A stretch of 64,000 bases of DNA, taken from assembly GCA_027704905.1 (NCBI GenBank), contig CM051002.1, positions 14,113,739 through 14,177,738 on the forward strand. Direction: 5' to 3'. Under the pieces are notes generated by a model. The model was not told where the DNA came from and did no database searches. It saw only the letters and a list, made by a program, of their open reading frames with translations. The translations under genes and the position numbers were made by a program. Position 1 is the first letter of the stretch; every line of letters begins with the position of its first letter. Source of the DNA: Muraenolepis orangiensis (lineage: Eukaryota; Chordata; Actinopteri; Gadiformes; Muraenolepididae). Positions 1-11,539 of the stretch are shown here, piece by piece.

Positions 1-240
1 GAATTACTTTGAAGATAACTGTTTTTCTATGAGCGAACAGAGAGTGTGTGTACTAGACTAGTGTAGGTTTCCTCCAGCAAAGCGACTGAGTATTTATATT
101 TTAGAACTTGGCACCAGACTGAATGTGAAAACTTGTGCACGCATCTATATATACCATGCATCCAGTCAATCTCAATCAACCCATGCCCTTTGCATGTGGC
201 GTACCCTAGTTCCGATGGTTGACAAGAGATCTGCCCACGA

Positions 241-535
241 GTGGCGATAAGCATGAACAGTAGGTCTGTGATAAGCATGAACAGTAGGTCTGTGATAAGC
301 ATGAACAGTAGGTATGTGAAAAGCATGAACAGTAGGTATGTGATAAGCATGAACAGTAGGTATGTGATAAGCATGAACAGTAGGTATGTGATAAGCATGA
401 ACAGTAGGTCTGTGATAAGCATGAACAGTAGGTCTGTGAAAAGCATGAACAGTAGGTCTGTGATAAGCATGAACAGTAGGTCTGTGATAAGCATGAACAG
501 TAGGTATGTGAAAAGCATGAACAGTAGGTATGTGC
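241..535. repeat. 24-bp minisatellite, 12 copies
   Basis: Twelve tandem copies of a 24-bp unit built around AAGCATGAACAGTAGG. Two positions vary between copies (GGTCT or GGTAT; GTGAT or GTGAA). Because 24 is a multiple of 3 and the unit has no stop in some frames, both strands show long artificial open frames: an 8-residue repeat with MNSR on plus, and one with LLFM on minus. Nothing around it suggests a gene. The bases before it (1-240) hold nothing I recognise. Confidence 0.95.
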
Positions 536-2685
536 GAGTCAGTGTGATTGTAGCATGTCTAGCGTTCTTACTTTACTTGTTGTTGTATGTGGCAACCTCC
601 AGATGAACACACTAAACACGAGAGTGGCGGTGTGTATGTGTGTGAGAGTGTGTGTATGTGTGTGGGTGTGGGTGTGTGGGGGGGGGAGGAGGAAGGGCTG
701 GGGGGGGGAGGGGTGGGAGGGGTGTGAGTGCGGCCAATTTAAAACCACTCCTCTTGATTAAAGCGTAATCAAACGCTAGACTGTGCTTACTCTTTTCTTA
801 AAGAACTTCTGGAGGATAGGATTTCTATGGGCTTAGCCTTCTTGGAAATTGGCTCAGCGGCGGTTGTTTTCATTGTGTTGTGGGTGGCGTTTACTTTAAA
901 TTATCTTAGGCACATTGACTAGTGTAGGTCTACAATACTGCAGATAATACTGCACACTTAATCAACACACAGAGCATCCCTGGCTGCACTCTAAAGCGAG
1001 GGGGGGGGGGGGGGGGGGGTTTACATAGCGGCCTATTTCTCAATGGAGGCAGAGAGAGGCTGTCATGACTTTTTTCAACACATTTGTTTTCATTTAGAGC
1101 CACCTATCGGCACTTTATTCACCAGTGTGAAATAGATATCAAACTGTGCATTCGCCAGAGCGAAACGCACACTACGTTTCATTTGCCGTCTAAACGTGAT
1201 CGAGGGTCTTGTTTCTCTATAGGGAAACAAAGAGAGGCCCTTTGGACTACTGACTTCTACAATAATAAACTATACATTCACTTCAGTTATTCACCTCACT
1301 TCAGTTTTTAAACTTGCACATTACATCTGAGTGTGTGTGTTTACTCAAGGAGCCGGTCAGTCATCTAAACTGTCTATATACATTCGTTTGAAAATTAAAC
1401 AACACCTGTTTTCAGGTACAGGGGTTTCAAACCGGCCTGGTACAAAACACTCCCAGCGCAAACACAGCCACACGGTAACCAAGTGTGCCGTGGCTTTGGG
1501 ATGGACAGACAGACAGACAGACGGACGGACGGATAGATTTCAAATTAGACGCAGTGTGTGGCTTGTACAGCGGTCTGGCATTCACAGACTCTGATCCTAA
1601 GCGGCGTGGAGGTGGGGATGTCCCACTGATGTTTCCCTGATAACAGACAACAACAGAGGGAGGGACAAACGGCGTCACACGGTCCTCGGCTAATTTTAGA
1701 AAGCCGGGGAGATCTGCCAGGGGTTTCATCTGCCAGGGGAGATGACACGGTGGCGAAGGGATCGACATTTAGGCTCCGAATCCCTCGTCGTCGTCCTCCC
1801 GTCCGCACGCGCCTCGTCTCGCCTCAACTCGCCTCAACTCGCTCTTCAATGTGACACCCAGTCATATCTACCCGGGGGCTGTCTAGGTGCGTGGTAACAT
1901 TGGATGCATGGTGATGAAGGGCCCAGCCTGGCCCCTGACCCCTGATCAGGTCAGGATCCACCTTTTCATCTGCATTTCGAAAAAAGGACTCAAAGAATGG
2001 CCGTGTCGGAGAACGTCATATTCGCGGGAGGAATACAACAAGAGAATTGACAAAAGAAAGACACAACACACAGGGAAACCTCGTATGGTAGTATTATATG
2101 AGCACATGTAACAGTAGAGTCCGCCTGTGCTTTCAGTGCTATAATATTAACATGGCAGCCAACAAAGTCGCTTTGCCCATATATACTAGAATAGTCTTTC
2201 TTGTTTTCCCGGTGAACCGAGCTCCCTTTGAAACCACTCAAGTTTTACATGGTCGTTTGAAATAGGTCTATTTATAGTCCCAACATGCTCGACTGTCAGT
2301 GAAACTGCGAATTGTTTTACCGCTCAGATGCTGGTAGCTGGAGCTGTGTGGATCTCTGGTCCGACTTTGACGATGGAAGTGATAAAGAAAAATGATCTGG
2401 TGGGGGGGGGGGGGAGGGGGGAAGTGTAACAGACAGTTTTATCTCCCTGTCCCCTCTAAGGCCCGCTGTGGAGCTGCAGTCATGTACACCTGCGACTATG
2501 ACGATGATGCTGCTGGCATTATATTGTCATCTGTGCTGATATGTATGCAGCATGTATTCATTTCATGCGCTCATAGCGATCGTCTTCTTCGATCGTCTAC
2601 TTCGACCCACTGACGTCAGATTTTCTTCCGACGATAAGAATAAACAATATTCTGGAGTGTGTGTGTGTGTGTGTGTGTGTGGTTG
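536..2685. other. Non-coding interval with simple repeats
   Basis: I see no gene here. It contains a TG tract grading into G-rich sequence (about 630-720), a run of about 20 G near 1000-1019, a GACA/GACG tetranucleotide tract near 1505-1533, another G run near 2401-2419 and a short TG tract at about 2657-2680. The open frames crossing it are short and have no recognisable domains. Confidence 0.7.
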
Positions 2686-2687
2686 GT

Positions 2688-2965
2688 GGCTGGGGGTTTA
2701 AGCAGCCTCACCTAGCCTGAGTTGGACTGATTGGCTGGTGAGGCTGCACACCTGTGGGCTCCTCCCGAAGACAAGGACACAGTGTTTTGAATAAAAGTGA
2801 ACAGAGCAGATTCATGGTCCATGCTAGAGCTCTTCCTCCAGTGTGTGTGTGGTGGTTGCTGTTTTAACCTGTGGGGCCTTGATTAACAAGGACCCACAGG
2901 TGTGCAGCCTCACCAGCCAATCAGTCCAACGTAGGCTGCACCTCACCTCAAGCATTGTGTATTAA
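2688..2965. repeat. Dispersed stem-loop repeat, copy 1
   Basis: Two arms of about 43 bp (2716-2758 and 2893-2935) are near-perfect reverse complements, separated by about 134 bp. Parts of the element recur at about 9525-9655, 11540-11720 and 12290-12480, including the segments CTCCTCCCGAAGACAAG and GCTAGAGCTCTTCCTC. It looks like a non-autonomous foldback element. I cannot name the family. Confidence 0.7.
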
Positions 2966-3585
2966 GGAGATGGAATGGCCTTGCATGGTTTATTTACTGT
3001 CAACTTACTATCGTTTTTTTTATTGAAACATGTTAGCAACAATCCTGTTTGAAATAAATTGGGACAGCCCTATCGTATACTTCACACACACATATCTGCC
3101 TTATCGTACAGGCCCAAAGTCTATGTAGGTTTAATTCACATTCAATTCCATGATTTTTTCTTTGTTCATAGTCCACCAAGTCGTCAAAACCGTATCGTTC
3201 TAGTTTCCAACGTCCAATTAATATGTAAATTTAAATGAGTATTCTCTTCATGAGATGACTTCACACAAATTCTCAATGCTTGTTTTTGTTTTTTTAATGG
3301 TACTTCATGCATCTGTCTTGTCTTTTATCTATCTTTCATCTATTTGTATGTCTCTTTTTTGATGGATATATGCAAATGATATATATTACATTATATATTA
3401 TGAAGGCTGTATGTCGCAAACCTTTTTACCTTACTCAGAAGGCCTTGACTCAGTCTTATCAATCTAAATAACTGCTATTTTAAGTATGTATGAAGGGACA
3501 AGTTATGTTTGCTAGAAGTCCTAGAAATGACGTAACCTGCTCTTTTCAACCTGCTCTTGTCATTGGGCCTCAGTTTGTACAGACA
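2966..3585. other. AT-rich non-coding interval
   Basis: No gene or recognisable repeat is seen. The interval is AT-rich with short T runs. Confidence 0.6.
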
Positions 3586-3589
3586 AACA

Positions 3590-3842
3590 TGTTCTCTTTA
3601 CGCAGACGCCCTCTGTGGGTACTTTGGGGGTATTGCAACGGGTCCAAACGGATTACTCCAACTTGTTGTACTTTTACCTTAGCACTGATTCCGCTCATGG
3701 AGGCTCGGTGGGAAGGAAATGCACTCATGAATTCTGGTGACGAGTTGTTCACTTGCCTACCTACTATGTTGAATGCACTGTTGTACGTCGCTTTGGACAA
3801 AAGCGTCTGCTGGATGACTGTAATCATGTCATGTCATGTGCA
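3590..3842 (+). repeat. SINE or truncated LINE with GTCGCTTTGG tail
   Basis: The 3' part carries the fish retroposon tail GTCGCTTTGGACAAAAGCGT (from 3787), followed by a degenerate ATGTC repeat. The stretch upstream resembles the copy at 32160-32357. The same tail ends the LINE fragment at 36530-37166. The copies are therefore either 5'-truncated LINEs or SINEs that borrowed the LINE tail. Confidence 0.65.
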
Positions 3843-3845
3843 AAA

Positions 3846-4995
3846 TCACATTAGACACTACAATGGAAGACCACATTCATGGTCATATCTGAATACAGAT
3901 GCATTATTATATAGATGGCGGGGAGAGGGGGGAGGGGGGTGGGTGAGAGAGAGAGAGCGCAGGCCTCAAATGAATGAGGGAGGATTAGAATCATACTGTT
4001 TAAAGGGTGTGAACCTGTTTCTGTATCCTGGTTTGTGTTGGCCGCATGCCTGTGCTTGTAACTCGTTAACACACACAAAGTTACACCCACTGCATGCATT
4101 CCCAGAATATCCCAGAATAATAAAATACGCTAATTTGGTCCGATGGTCGCAGCCATGAGAAACAAAGGTGAGGGGATTCGCTTGTACATTGCGGTTGACT
4201 TTACTGGGGTTGCGTCAGTCACACTGGAACTGAACATGCGTAGGTGTTTTGGGGTCCGTGTAGTTGCATGCATGTGTGTACATCGTCACTGTTATTGCTG
4301 CCACTTTGTGGGATGACTTTTTTGTTTAGCATCCCCGTAAATTAGTTTTCTGTCCAACAACGTGACAAGGGGGACTGAGTTAACATTGCATTGCACAGCC
4401 TCGAGTCCCATCCCCGAGGTGAGCTTTATAAACACAAGCAACACACTCCCTCAGGCCTCTCAGCTCCACCTAAAAGAGTGGACAAATGTGACCTCTGAGA
4501 AGTGCCCTCTGAGCTACAACTATCTGCTCTGATGGTCACGTGTATGTATTGATCCTTCTTTCAGGTGTAGGTGTATTTTTCACAAATAATGAAAATAATC
4601 AAATAACAAAGACAATTCAGACAAATCTCAATGATGATTTGAATGAATGAATGTTTTTTTTCTTTTCTTTTCTGTCAACAACATTATGAGTCCCGCTTTG
4701 AGAGACATGGAGCCAGGACTCAGCATATAGTTCAAGTAAATGGCAAGTGAAAGTACTTTAGGTCGTCCTACGACACAAAGTGTCAACATCCAACTTCAGA
4801 ATGTTCACCGATTTGTTTAAAAAAAAACATCTTGATCTGACGAGAGCCAATGGCGGCGATGGGTCTGCTGCATGGTCCTGATGTGGTGTTTAAGGGAATA
4901 CAACGTCGCTGTGTACGGACTTGTCTTGCTCCATCTCAGGTAACGGAACCGTAGAATGGACAGCCTTCACACAAAGTTTGACAAAGAATCTTCTC
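3846..4995. other. Non-coding interval
   Basis: No supported gene. There is a G/GA-rich patch at about 3918-3958. The longest open frame across this region (from 3490) has no domain and overlaps the retroposon tail. Confidence 0.6.
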
Positions 4996-4998
4996 ATA

Positions 4999-5066
4999 CA
5001 TACATATATATATACATATACATATATACACATATATATACATATATATATATACACATATATATA
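4999..5066. repeat. TA/CA microsatellite, left half
   Basis: An alternating TA/CA purine-pyrimidine tract that ends exactly at the left end of the Tc1 element. It resumes on the other side of the element at 6720-6960, so the transposon landed inside a microsatellite. Confidence 0.9.
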
Positions 5067-6719
5067 CAGTGCTGCTTGAAAGTATGTGAACCCCTTGAAC
5101 AGTTAAGAGTTTTCTGTTGTTTTACCATGATTTTCCTATTTTATCATCACAAGTTTTACATATATGAAATGTCAGGTTTATGTTTAACAGTTCCATGTAC
5201 TTTTTTAGAGGGAATTGTGTGAGTAGCCAAAAAATACATGAAACATGGAATTAGTGGATGTGCAAAAGTAAGTGAACCCCCAGCTGTATTGGTAAAGTCA
5301 AGGAGGTAACAGATTCAGGTGAAACACTTTTGGGTGCTTAATTAGTCAATTAAGCAAACCAATCAAATGAGACATCATTAGGAAAAGGGTTGGACAACAC
5401 AGATTAAAAGAGAGAGAAAAACAACCAAACGACTGCAGTGCCAGGGTGTACCCATACGAATCAACCATGCCAAGAGGAAAGGAGATACCCGAGGAAATCA
5501 AGAAAATGGTACTGACAGCCCATCAGTCTAGAGAAGGCTACAAGACAATCTCCAAACGATTCCAGCTCCATCCATCCACGGTGAGGCAAATAATTTACAA
5601 ATGGAGGGCGTCCAAGATGACCGCATCTTTGCCTAGAAGTGGACGCCCATTAAAACTAACATCAAGAAGCACCCGTAGAATAATAAATCAGGTAAAGGAC
5701 AACCCACACATCACCTCTAAAGAGTTGCAGAGCTCTCTGGCAGCGTCAGGTGTAAATGTACATGCGTCTACAATTAGACGAAAATTGAACCAACACGACA
5801 TTCATGGGAGGGTTGCTAGAAGGAAGCCTCTGCTCTCCAAAAAGAACAAAGCTGCCCGTTTAAACTTTGCCAGAGAGAACTTGGACAAACCAGAGGCCTT
5901 CTGGAAGTCCATTCTCTGGACAGATGAGTCCAAAATAGAATTATTTGGTCATAATCGTAAGCGCTTTGTTTGGAGAAAAACCAACACAGCACATGAAGAA
6001 AAGAACCTCATCCCAACAGTGAAGCATGGTGGTGGAAATGTTAAGGTATGGGGCTGCTTCTCTGCTTCTGGACCTGGACAACTCCATATCATCCAGGGAA
6101 ACATGAATTCTGAAGTGTATCAGCAAATTCTTGATAAGAATCTCCAGCCATCAGTCAGGAAGTTGAAACTGGGCCGTAAATGGGTTTTTCAACAAGACAA
6201 CGACCCAAAACATACCAGCAAATCTACCAAGGAATGGTTCAGAAAAAGAGGATTCGTACTCTGGATTGGCCAAGTCAAAGTCCGGACCTCAATCCAATTG
6301 AAATGTTGTGGCTAGACCTGAAGCGGGGGTACATGCCAGATGTCCCTCCAACCTTTCTCAACTGGCTGAGTTCTGCAAGGAAGAGTGGGCAAAAATCCCC
6401 CACAGCAGATGCGAGAGACTGGTCAGTGGCTATAGAAAACGTTTGATTGCAGTAATGGCTGCAAAAGGAGGTGCCACACGCTATTAACCAAAAGGGTTCA
6501 CATACTTTTGCACAAGTCATATTTTCAGTTTTTGTGGGAGAAACCACTTTTTTTGAATAAATAATGAAAATACATCATTTTTCTTTGTTTGTGTCCATTA
6601 TTTGGAAAGTCCTGCTTTACAAATTGGTGTTTGGATATACATTTAATAAGGTTATTTTACATTTTTGTACAATTACAATGACCATGTCTAGGGGGTTCAC
6701 ATACTTTCGAGCAGCACTG
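5067..6719 (+). mobile_element. Tc1/mariner-family DNA transposon, 1653 bp
   Basis: Terminal inverted repeats start CAGTGCTGCTTGAAAG at 5067 and end with the matching inverse (CGAGCAGCACTG) at 6719. TA dinucleotides flank both ends, as expected for Tc1 insertion. Inner repeats of related sequence (ending AAGTGAACCCCC near 5281, and the inverse from about 6490) give the inverted-repeat/direct-repeat layout known from fish Tc1 elements. Both ends look intact, but the transposase is frameshifted, so the copy is probably not autonomous. It could still be moved by a transposase supplied in trans. Confidence 0.93.
5467..6487 (+). pseudogene. Tc1-family transposase, two frameshifts
   Basis: The frame opens at an ATG at 5467 with MPRGKEIPEEIKK. 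An N-terminal paired-like helix-turn-helix DNA-binding region follows (about residues 1-110), then the DD34E catalytic core. The two Asp motifs are visible as WTDESK and QQDNDPKH, and the Glu motif as SPDLNPIE. The first frame breaks at about 6250 in a short A run: the Glu motif continues in the +2 frame. A second shift at about 6340 returns the tail to the first frame, which ends with a TAA at 6485-6487. The length is close to the roughly 340 codons usual for this family. With two frameshifts it is a pseudogene. Confidence 0.9.
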
Positions 6720-6721
6720 TA

Positions 6722-6960
6722 TACATATATATACATATATATACACATATATACATATACATACATATATACATATACATATATATATATACATATATAT
6801 ATATACATATATATACATATATATACACACATATATATACATATATATACACACATATATATATACACATATATACACACATATATATATACACATATAT
6901 ACACACATATATATATACACATACACATATACCGTATGTATATACATATATACATAAATA
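6722..6960. repeat. TA/CA microsatellite, right half
   Basis: About 240 bp of alternating ATATAC/ACACAT sequence. It is the continuation of the tract interrupted by the Tc1 insertion. All long open frames here (Tyr/Ile/His/Cys repeats) are artefacts of the repeat. Confidence 0.95.
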
Positions 6961-7265
6961 CATATAAAATAAGCTTTACATTTTTTATTTAATAACATTA
7001 TGTTCTCATTCTCAAAAGTGGGGGACACTTTAGCCTACATGATGGGAATTAAGCCTGGGACGATCGTTTTAGTGGCATCTTTTGACACTGTTTGTACAAT
7101 GTACGTACACAGATCAACAAGCAACACACACACACACAAAGGTCAGATGCATGATGTGGTTTGTAATGCTTCTCAGGATGGAAGAGGAAACAAAGAATAT
7201 ATTTGTTGGGTTAGGAAGCGCCGGGAGGTCTGGCATGCGAAAAAGACCAGCCCATTTGAAGAGAG

Positions 7266-7387
<122 letters not shown>

Positions 7388-7399
7388 TCAGGGGATAAG

Positions 7400-8290
7400 T
7401 ATAGAAGTATAGGGCACGCTGGTGCGTTCACGTCCCTCGATGATTGACTGTTAACCGATGTCTGTCCTCAATGTTTGCAATCGGGTTGGATGAAACCATG
7501 ATTCACAAGAGGGGGGAAATCTATTTCATTCAAATGAAGGGGTTTAGTTAGGTTCAGTCAAGTGTTTAACTGTTCAGTCAAGTTGGAACGTTCTTTGAGT
7601 GTTCTTTCAATGTCTTATTGCATTACAACCATTTACATTAGATACAGGTTAGAAAAGGTTGCCGGTTACAGATGCATGATTTTAGGAATAAGGGGTTTGC
7701 TAAACTAAATGTTTATCTTAATCTGGAGGATTTGAATCCTCTTGATTGGTCACATACTGTACATTTATACATGAAGTGAAATTGGTTTCTCTGCCTTTAA
7801 CACACCGTAGTATTAGAAGTGGGTTTGTGGCTTATGTGTCCAGGCAGGATTCAGGATGCTCTGTATAATGACGATGAGACCATCCTGCAATATGTATCCA
7901 CCTAGCCCTGCCTTATGTATTGTGGAGGTTTACACAGCAGTGTGAATGCCATTTCAATCTATCACCGCCTGCTGACACGGGAATACCTTTGTGTTTCACA
8001 CTTACGGCCAATGACGAGGAGACCGACATTTATGGATGGTGGCCGGCTGTTTTCCCCGGAAGCTCTGATCGTCCTTTTTTCTGGGGGGCTAGAAACGCTT
8101 CATATTTGTGTGAAATGAATGTGTGTTAATACATTTATATGCATTTGTTGTGTGTGTGTGAGTGAGAGTGAGAGAGAGAGAGAGCGAGAGAGAGACGAGG
8201 GGACCAGTAACTTATGTAGCCCCATGACGGTGGCTGCTACAGAGATGAGACTTCTGAAATGTTAGAAATATCTGTCATAAAGTTGTTAAA
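7400..8290. other. Non-coding interval
   Basis: I see no gene or recognisable element. A short GA-rich tract lies at about 8160-8195. Confidence 0.55.
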
Positions 8291-8304
8291 ACCATGGCTG
8301 GATC

Positions 8305-8475
8305 GCAGGGGGGAGGGGGGGGTGATCACGAAGTCCAAGGGGGGGGGGGGGTGATCGCAAAGTCCACAGGGGGGGGTGGGGGGGAATATAATCTGTCGTC
8401 CTTGGGGGCCCCCTTCCAGCTCAGGGCCCCAGGCAATTGCCTACTTTGCCTACACTGTTGCGACGGCCCTGGTCG
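8305..8475. repeat. G-rich tract with dispersed-element end
   Basis: Three G-run blocks (8309-8322, about 8340-8351, 8370-8384) are separated by copies of a motif like TGATCRC..AAGTCCA. They are followed by GGGCCCC-rich sequence that ends in GCGACGGCCCTG near 8472. This ending resembles the outer end of hAT-type fish repeats, but no matching left end is visible, so it is probably a truncated copy. A similar AAGTCCAAGG-plus-G-run motif lies inside the hAT element at about 9792-9812. Confidence 0.4.
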
Positions 8476-8479
8476 TAGC

Positions 8480-9520
8480 TAGCGGATAGAAAGGGGAAGG
8501 TCAGTGATTGTCAATATTATACAGTCTGTGAGTAACACCAAGCATAGATTCTGCACCAATTTAGCTATTACTATTTCATTATATATTTCCATGCACTTTA
8601 CTGCAACATTTGCACAACATAGATGCCAAATTAATGACAGCCTACAATACAATGCAACACATACGTATGTATGATGATGTATGATGAATATCTTCATAGG
8701 TGTCAAGCCAGTAACAGTGTGCACTGTACCACCTGTCCAAACACACCGTTCCCCTAGCTTATTCTACCACCAACACCGTGAAGGGTTTTATTTACCCGGA
8801 TTACCAACCATCCTTCATTGGATGATGAAGCAGGGGGCGGGGCTTGTGGAGAACTATGTATTGTCATCTAAAAGTCTAAATGTCCATCAATGCAAGTATA
8901 TAAATAGCAACACTAAACTGTAAATTGCTCCATCTTATATTATCCCATTTTCAAATACGTACGTACAGTATATATTTAAAAATGTCTAACAATATTAAGT
9001 CACAGACAGACGGTTTCCAATGTGAGAGAAAGGTGTTCCAGAAACTCCCTGGTTAACGCAACAGATGCATTCGTGTGGACATGAATGCATTTAGATGGGG
9101 TGTCATATGAACAAATTCATAATATACCCAGAGAAACATCATGAATACGTGGTGACGACACAACATTCATAACGGTTCACTTCTAAAGACAATGGTTGAA
9201 TTGACTTTGCCTGCCAGGGATGGTTCACATCAATGTTTTAATTGTCACTCTTCTGGCTCCACACCCATGTTGACTTTGAAAAGAGTGACACACACGTGTT
9301 GTGTTCCGTGTTCCGTGTGAAAGGTGTCCCCCACCGAGGCGGTTCACCACGTGTGTGTCAAATTAACTTTTCTGCACCCCAGCATGAGTTCTTGTTTATC
9401 ACACCACACCGGAGGATGCTTGTCTAATCACCAGAGCATATATTATGCTTTCTTCTTGTTCCAGGAATCAGGGCCTTGCTATTGTCATTACCTTCATGTT
9501 GTTCTTCTTTATTGTGTATA
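8480..9520. other. Non-coding interval
   Basis: No gene or clear repeat is seen. The open frames present are short and lack recognisable domains. Confidence 0.5.
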
Positions 9521-9524
9521 GCAT

Positions 9525-9655
9525 TGTAGCAGACGACGCTGCCACCAGCCATTCAAATGGCTACTTGAGGGCTCCTCCCGAAGACAAGTGCACAGGGTAG
9601 AACAGCGCAGATGGTCCATGCTAGAGCTCTTCCTCCAGTGTGTGTGGTGCAGTGG
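9525..9655 (+). repeat. Dispersed stem-loop repeat, copy 2 (partial)
   Basis: Shares GACGCTGCCACCAGCCATT, CTCCTCCCGAAGACAAG and GCTAGAGCTCTTCCTCCAG with the copies at 2688-2965 and 12290-12480. It lies directly left of the hAT element. Confidence 0.65.
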
Positions 9656-9691
9656 CGAAGCGTGTCTATCACAACTGGACCTTCTGTAGAC

Positions 9692-10052
9692 CTGGGGTTC
9701 CCCAACTTTTGGGTTCCCCCCCACTATCACCGGAGGGACTGGAACATTAAAAACAACGTGTGCACAGATCTTCACCATCGAGAACATCGTGAAGTCCAAG
9801 GGGGGGGGGGGGGTAATCGTGATATTGAAAATTGTGTGGGGCTTTTTTTTCAGCTGCAAATGATACTGTCGTGAATCTGTCGGAATCAAAATTCCTTTAT
9901 TCGTCACCCGTACATATATAAAAATATCTATGCACACGTTATTATTAACAATAAAAACCTCATGGTCACATCAAGAGGATTCTGAAATCATCTCGCGACC
10001 CCCCCCCCCCCCCCCCCTCTGGGTCCCGCGACCCCCACTTTGGGAACCCCTG
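9692..10052. mobile_element. Non-autonomous hAT-like element, 361 bp
   Basis: The ends are imperfect terminal inverted repeats: CTGGGGTTCCCCAAC on the left, and the inverse of CAGGGGTTCCCAAAG on the right. The 8-bp sequence CTGTAGAC is found perfectly duplicated just outside both ends (9684-9691 and 10053-10060), which is the target-site size of hAT transposons. The interior holds no coding frame but has a G run (about 9801-9812) and a long C run (about 9999-10016). Confidence 0.88.
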
Positions 10053-10278
10053 CTGTAGACCACCACCCCCACCATCACCACCACCATTCGAAAATTCAGT
10101 TGTTCTAGTCAGACGGACGTCACGGAGGAGTCACTTTATGCCTTATCTCATTTAGGAAGATCAGATTGTCGCAGCCAATTTCCAAGTGGACCCTAGTTGT
10201 AAAGCAGTGTCCATGTAGTGAAGTAACAGACCACCACAGACCACCACACAGGCTATCGGTTAAAGGGACGGTCTAACA

Positions 10279-10496
10279 CGCTTCACGTGAAAAGGCTTAA
10301 CGTAACTTTGGAACTTTAAGTTCCAAAATAGCGATCAATAATCACCAAATGTCTCTGGCATATGTCTTGTCATTAGCACTTTCACCTGTCAAAATGAAAG
10401 TGAAAAGGTGAAAGTGCTAAAAACATATGCAAATTAGGTGATTATTGATCGCGGTTTTGTAACTCTTAGTTACGTCAAGTCTTTTCACGTTAAGCG
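10279..10496. mobile_element. Foldback element, 218 bp
   Basis: Almost the whole segment is one imperfect palindrome. The left arm begins CGCTTCACGTGAAAAG; the right arm is the inverse of CGCTTAACGTGAAAAG. The arms run for about 95 bp each and meet near GGTGAAAGTGC at about 10410. Such hairpins are typical of foldback or hairpin MITEs. I cannot see a convincing target duplication. Confidence 0.75.
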
Positions 10497-10816
10497 ATGC
10501 AAAGAAAGATCAAGTCCAAACTCTCAATTCAAATGCACAACAATGCTTAACAAACCCAAGTCAGCCATTAACTAATCAGTCAACAAGTGTGTGGAAACTA
10601 AATGCAACAACCAGCTCAACGAGACGCAACACTGAGACAAAACCAGCAAAGACAAATGAGTGTCACTCACCAATGATGTTCACTTAAGACCAAATCCATT
10701 CTCCTGTCCTTCTGGATGGTCCGACCACCATCAGGTCATAAAGATGATCGCTTTTCAGATCCAAAATAAGTTCCAATTCCCTGCTCTCTTGTCGGTCCCA
10801 AACAGCAACACTCCCA

Positions 10817-11041
10817 TCAGTAGAGCCTCTCGTGGCTAGTAGAGCCCGTTAGCCACGGGGATCTTTCCCAGTTGCTACTCTGAAAATGGCGAACATAGCC
10901 TGCTTTAACTACTTGAGTCAGCTCCAGATTGTCAGGTGTTGGACGGCCTTTTTTAATAATGTCCATCTTAACATTAAATGGTCGTCTTGAAAATGGTTCA
11001 GACAATAAATCCGCAACGACATCATCTTCACCTGTTGCCAT
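10817..11041 (-). pseudogene. hAT-derived ZMYM/TTF-type protein N-terminal fragment
   Basis: On the minus strand an open frame starting at an ATG near 11041 contains LLSEPFSRRPFNVKMDI, a KKGRPTP motif, then RHFQSSNWERSPWLTGS and a final ERLY. That order is typical of the region just before the TTF-type zinc finger in zinc-finger MYM-type and hAT-transposase-derived proteins (PF...KGRPTP...F....W..WL.GS...LYCW). Here a TGA falls where the zinc-finger Cys is expected, directly followed by a Trp codon. No downstream transposase core is visible, so I read this as a broken fragment. A short intact exon of a larger gene cannot be fully excluded. Confidence 0.55.
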
Positions 11042-11539
11042 TTTGACGTAAAAAAAACAACGTAGAAAACGTAACACTACGCTAGATCCACTCTCGCGCC
11101 AGCCACCACCTTGCACCTTCTAGCTCCATATTGAGCTGCGGGGAAATCTAAAAGAATACGCCCATTGGCTACAAATCACGATATGATTGGTTGATCAAAT
11201 TGTCAATCCAAACGTACGCTCTCATTCAGTCTAAGGGCCAATGTCAGCGGGAATACTTTGGTTGAAGGATATTCTTCCCAGCAACCCAGAAAAATATCTG
11301 ATTGGTTGCATTGTTTTTCCAACACAAAACCACTCAAATGCGTCGTGCATGGACCGAGAAAGACAAACAAATCAACGTAACACTGTAATATAACACAGAT
11401 ACGATTCTCATTTATTCATTTTATTTAAATTTTATTAAATGTTATTAAATTGTATTACATTTTATTAATACAATTAATTCAAGTTTTTGGTTTCATCTGA
11501 GAGTTCCAGGGTCTTCTCTGAATACCTTGAAGGCCCTGA

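Noticed and set aside
241..535. CRISPR array
   Set aside because: Repeats are directly adjacent with no unique spacers, and the DNA is from a vertebrate.
3490..4158. 222-codon plus-strand frame
   Set aside because: Overlaps a retroposon tail and GA-rich sequence, has no recognisable domain and lacks splice context.
5446..5466. Earlier transposase start at 5446
   Set aside because: The MYPYEST lead is not part of the family; the usual MPRGKE start is at 5467.
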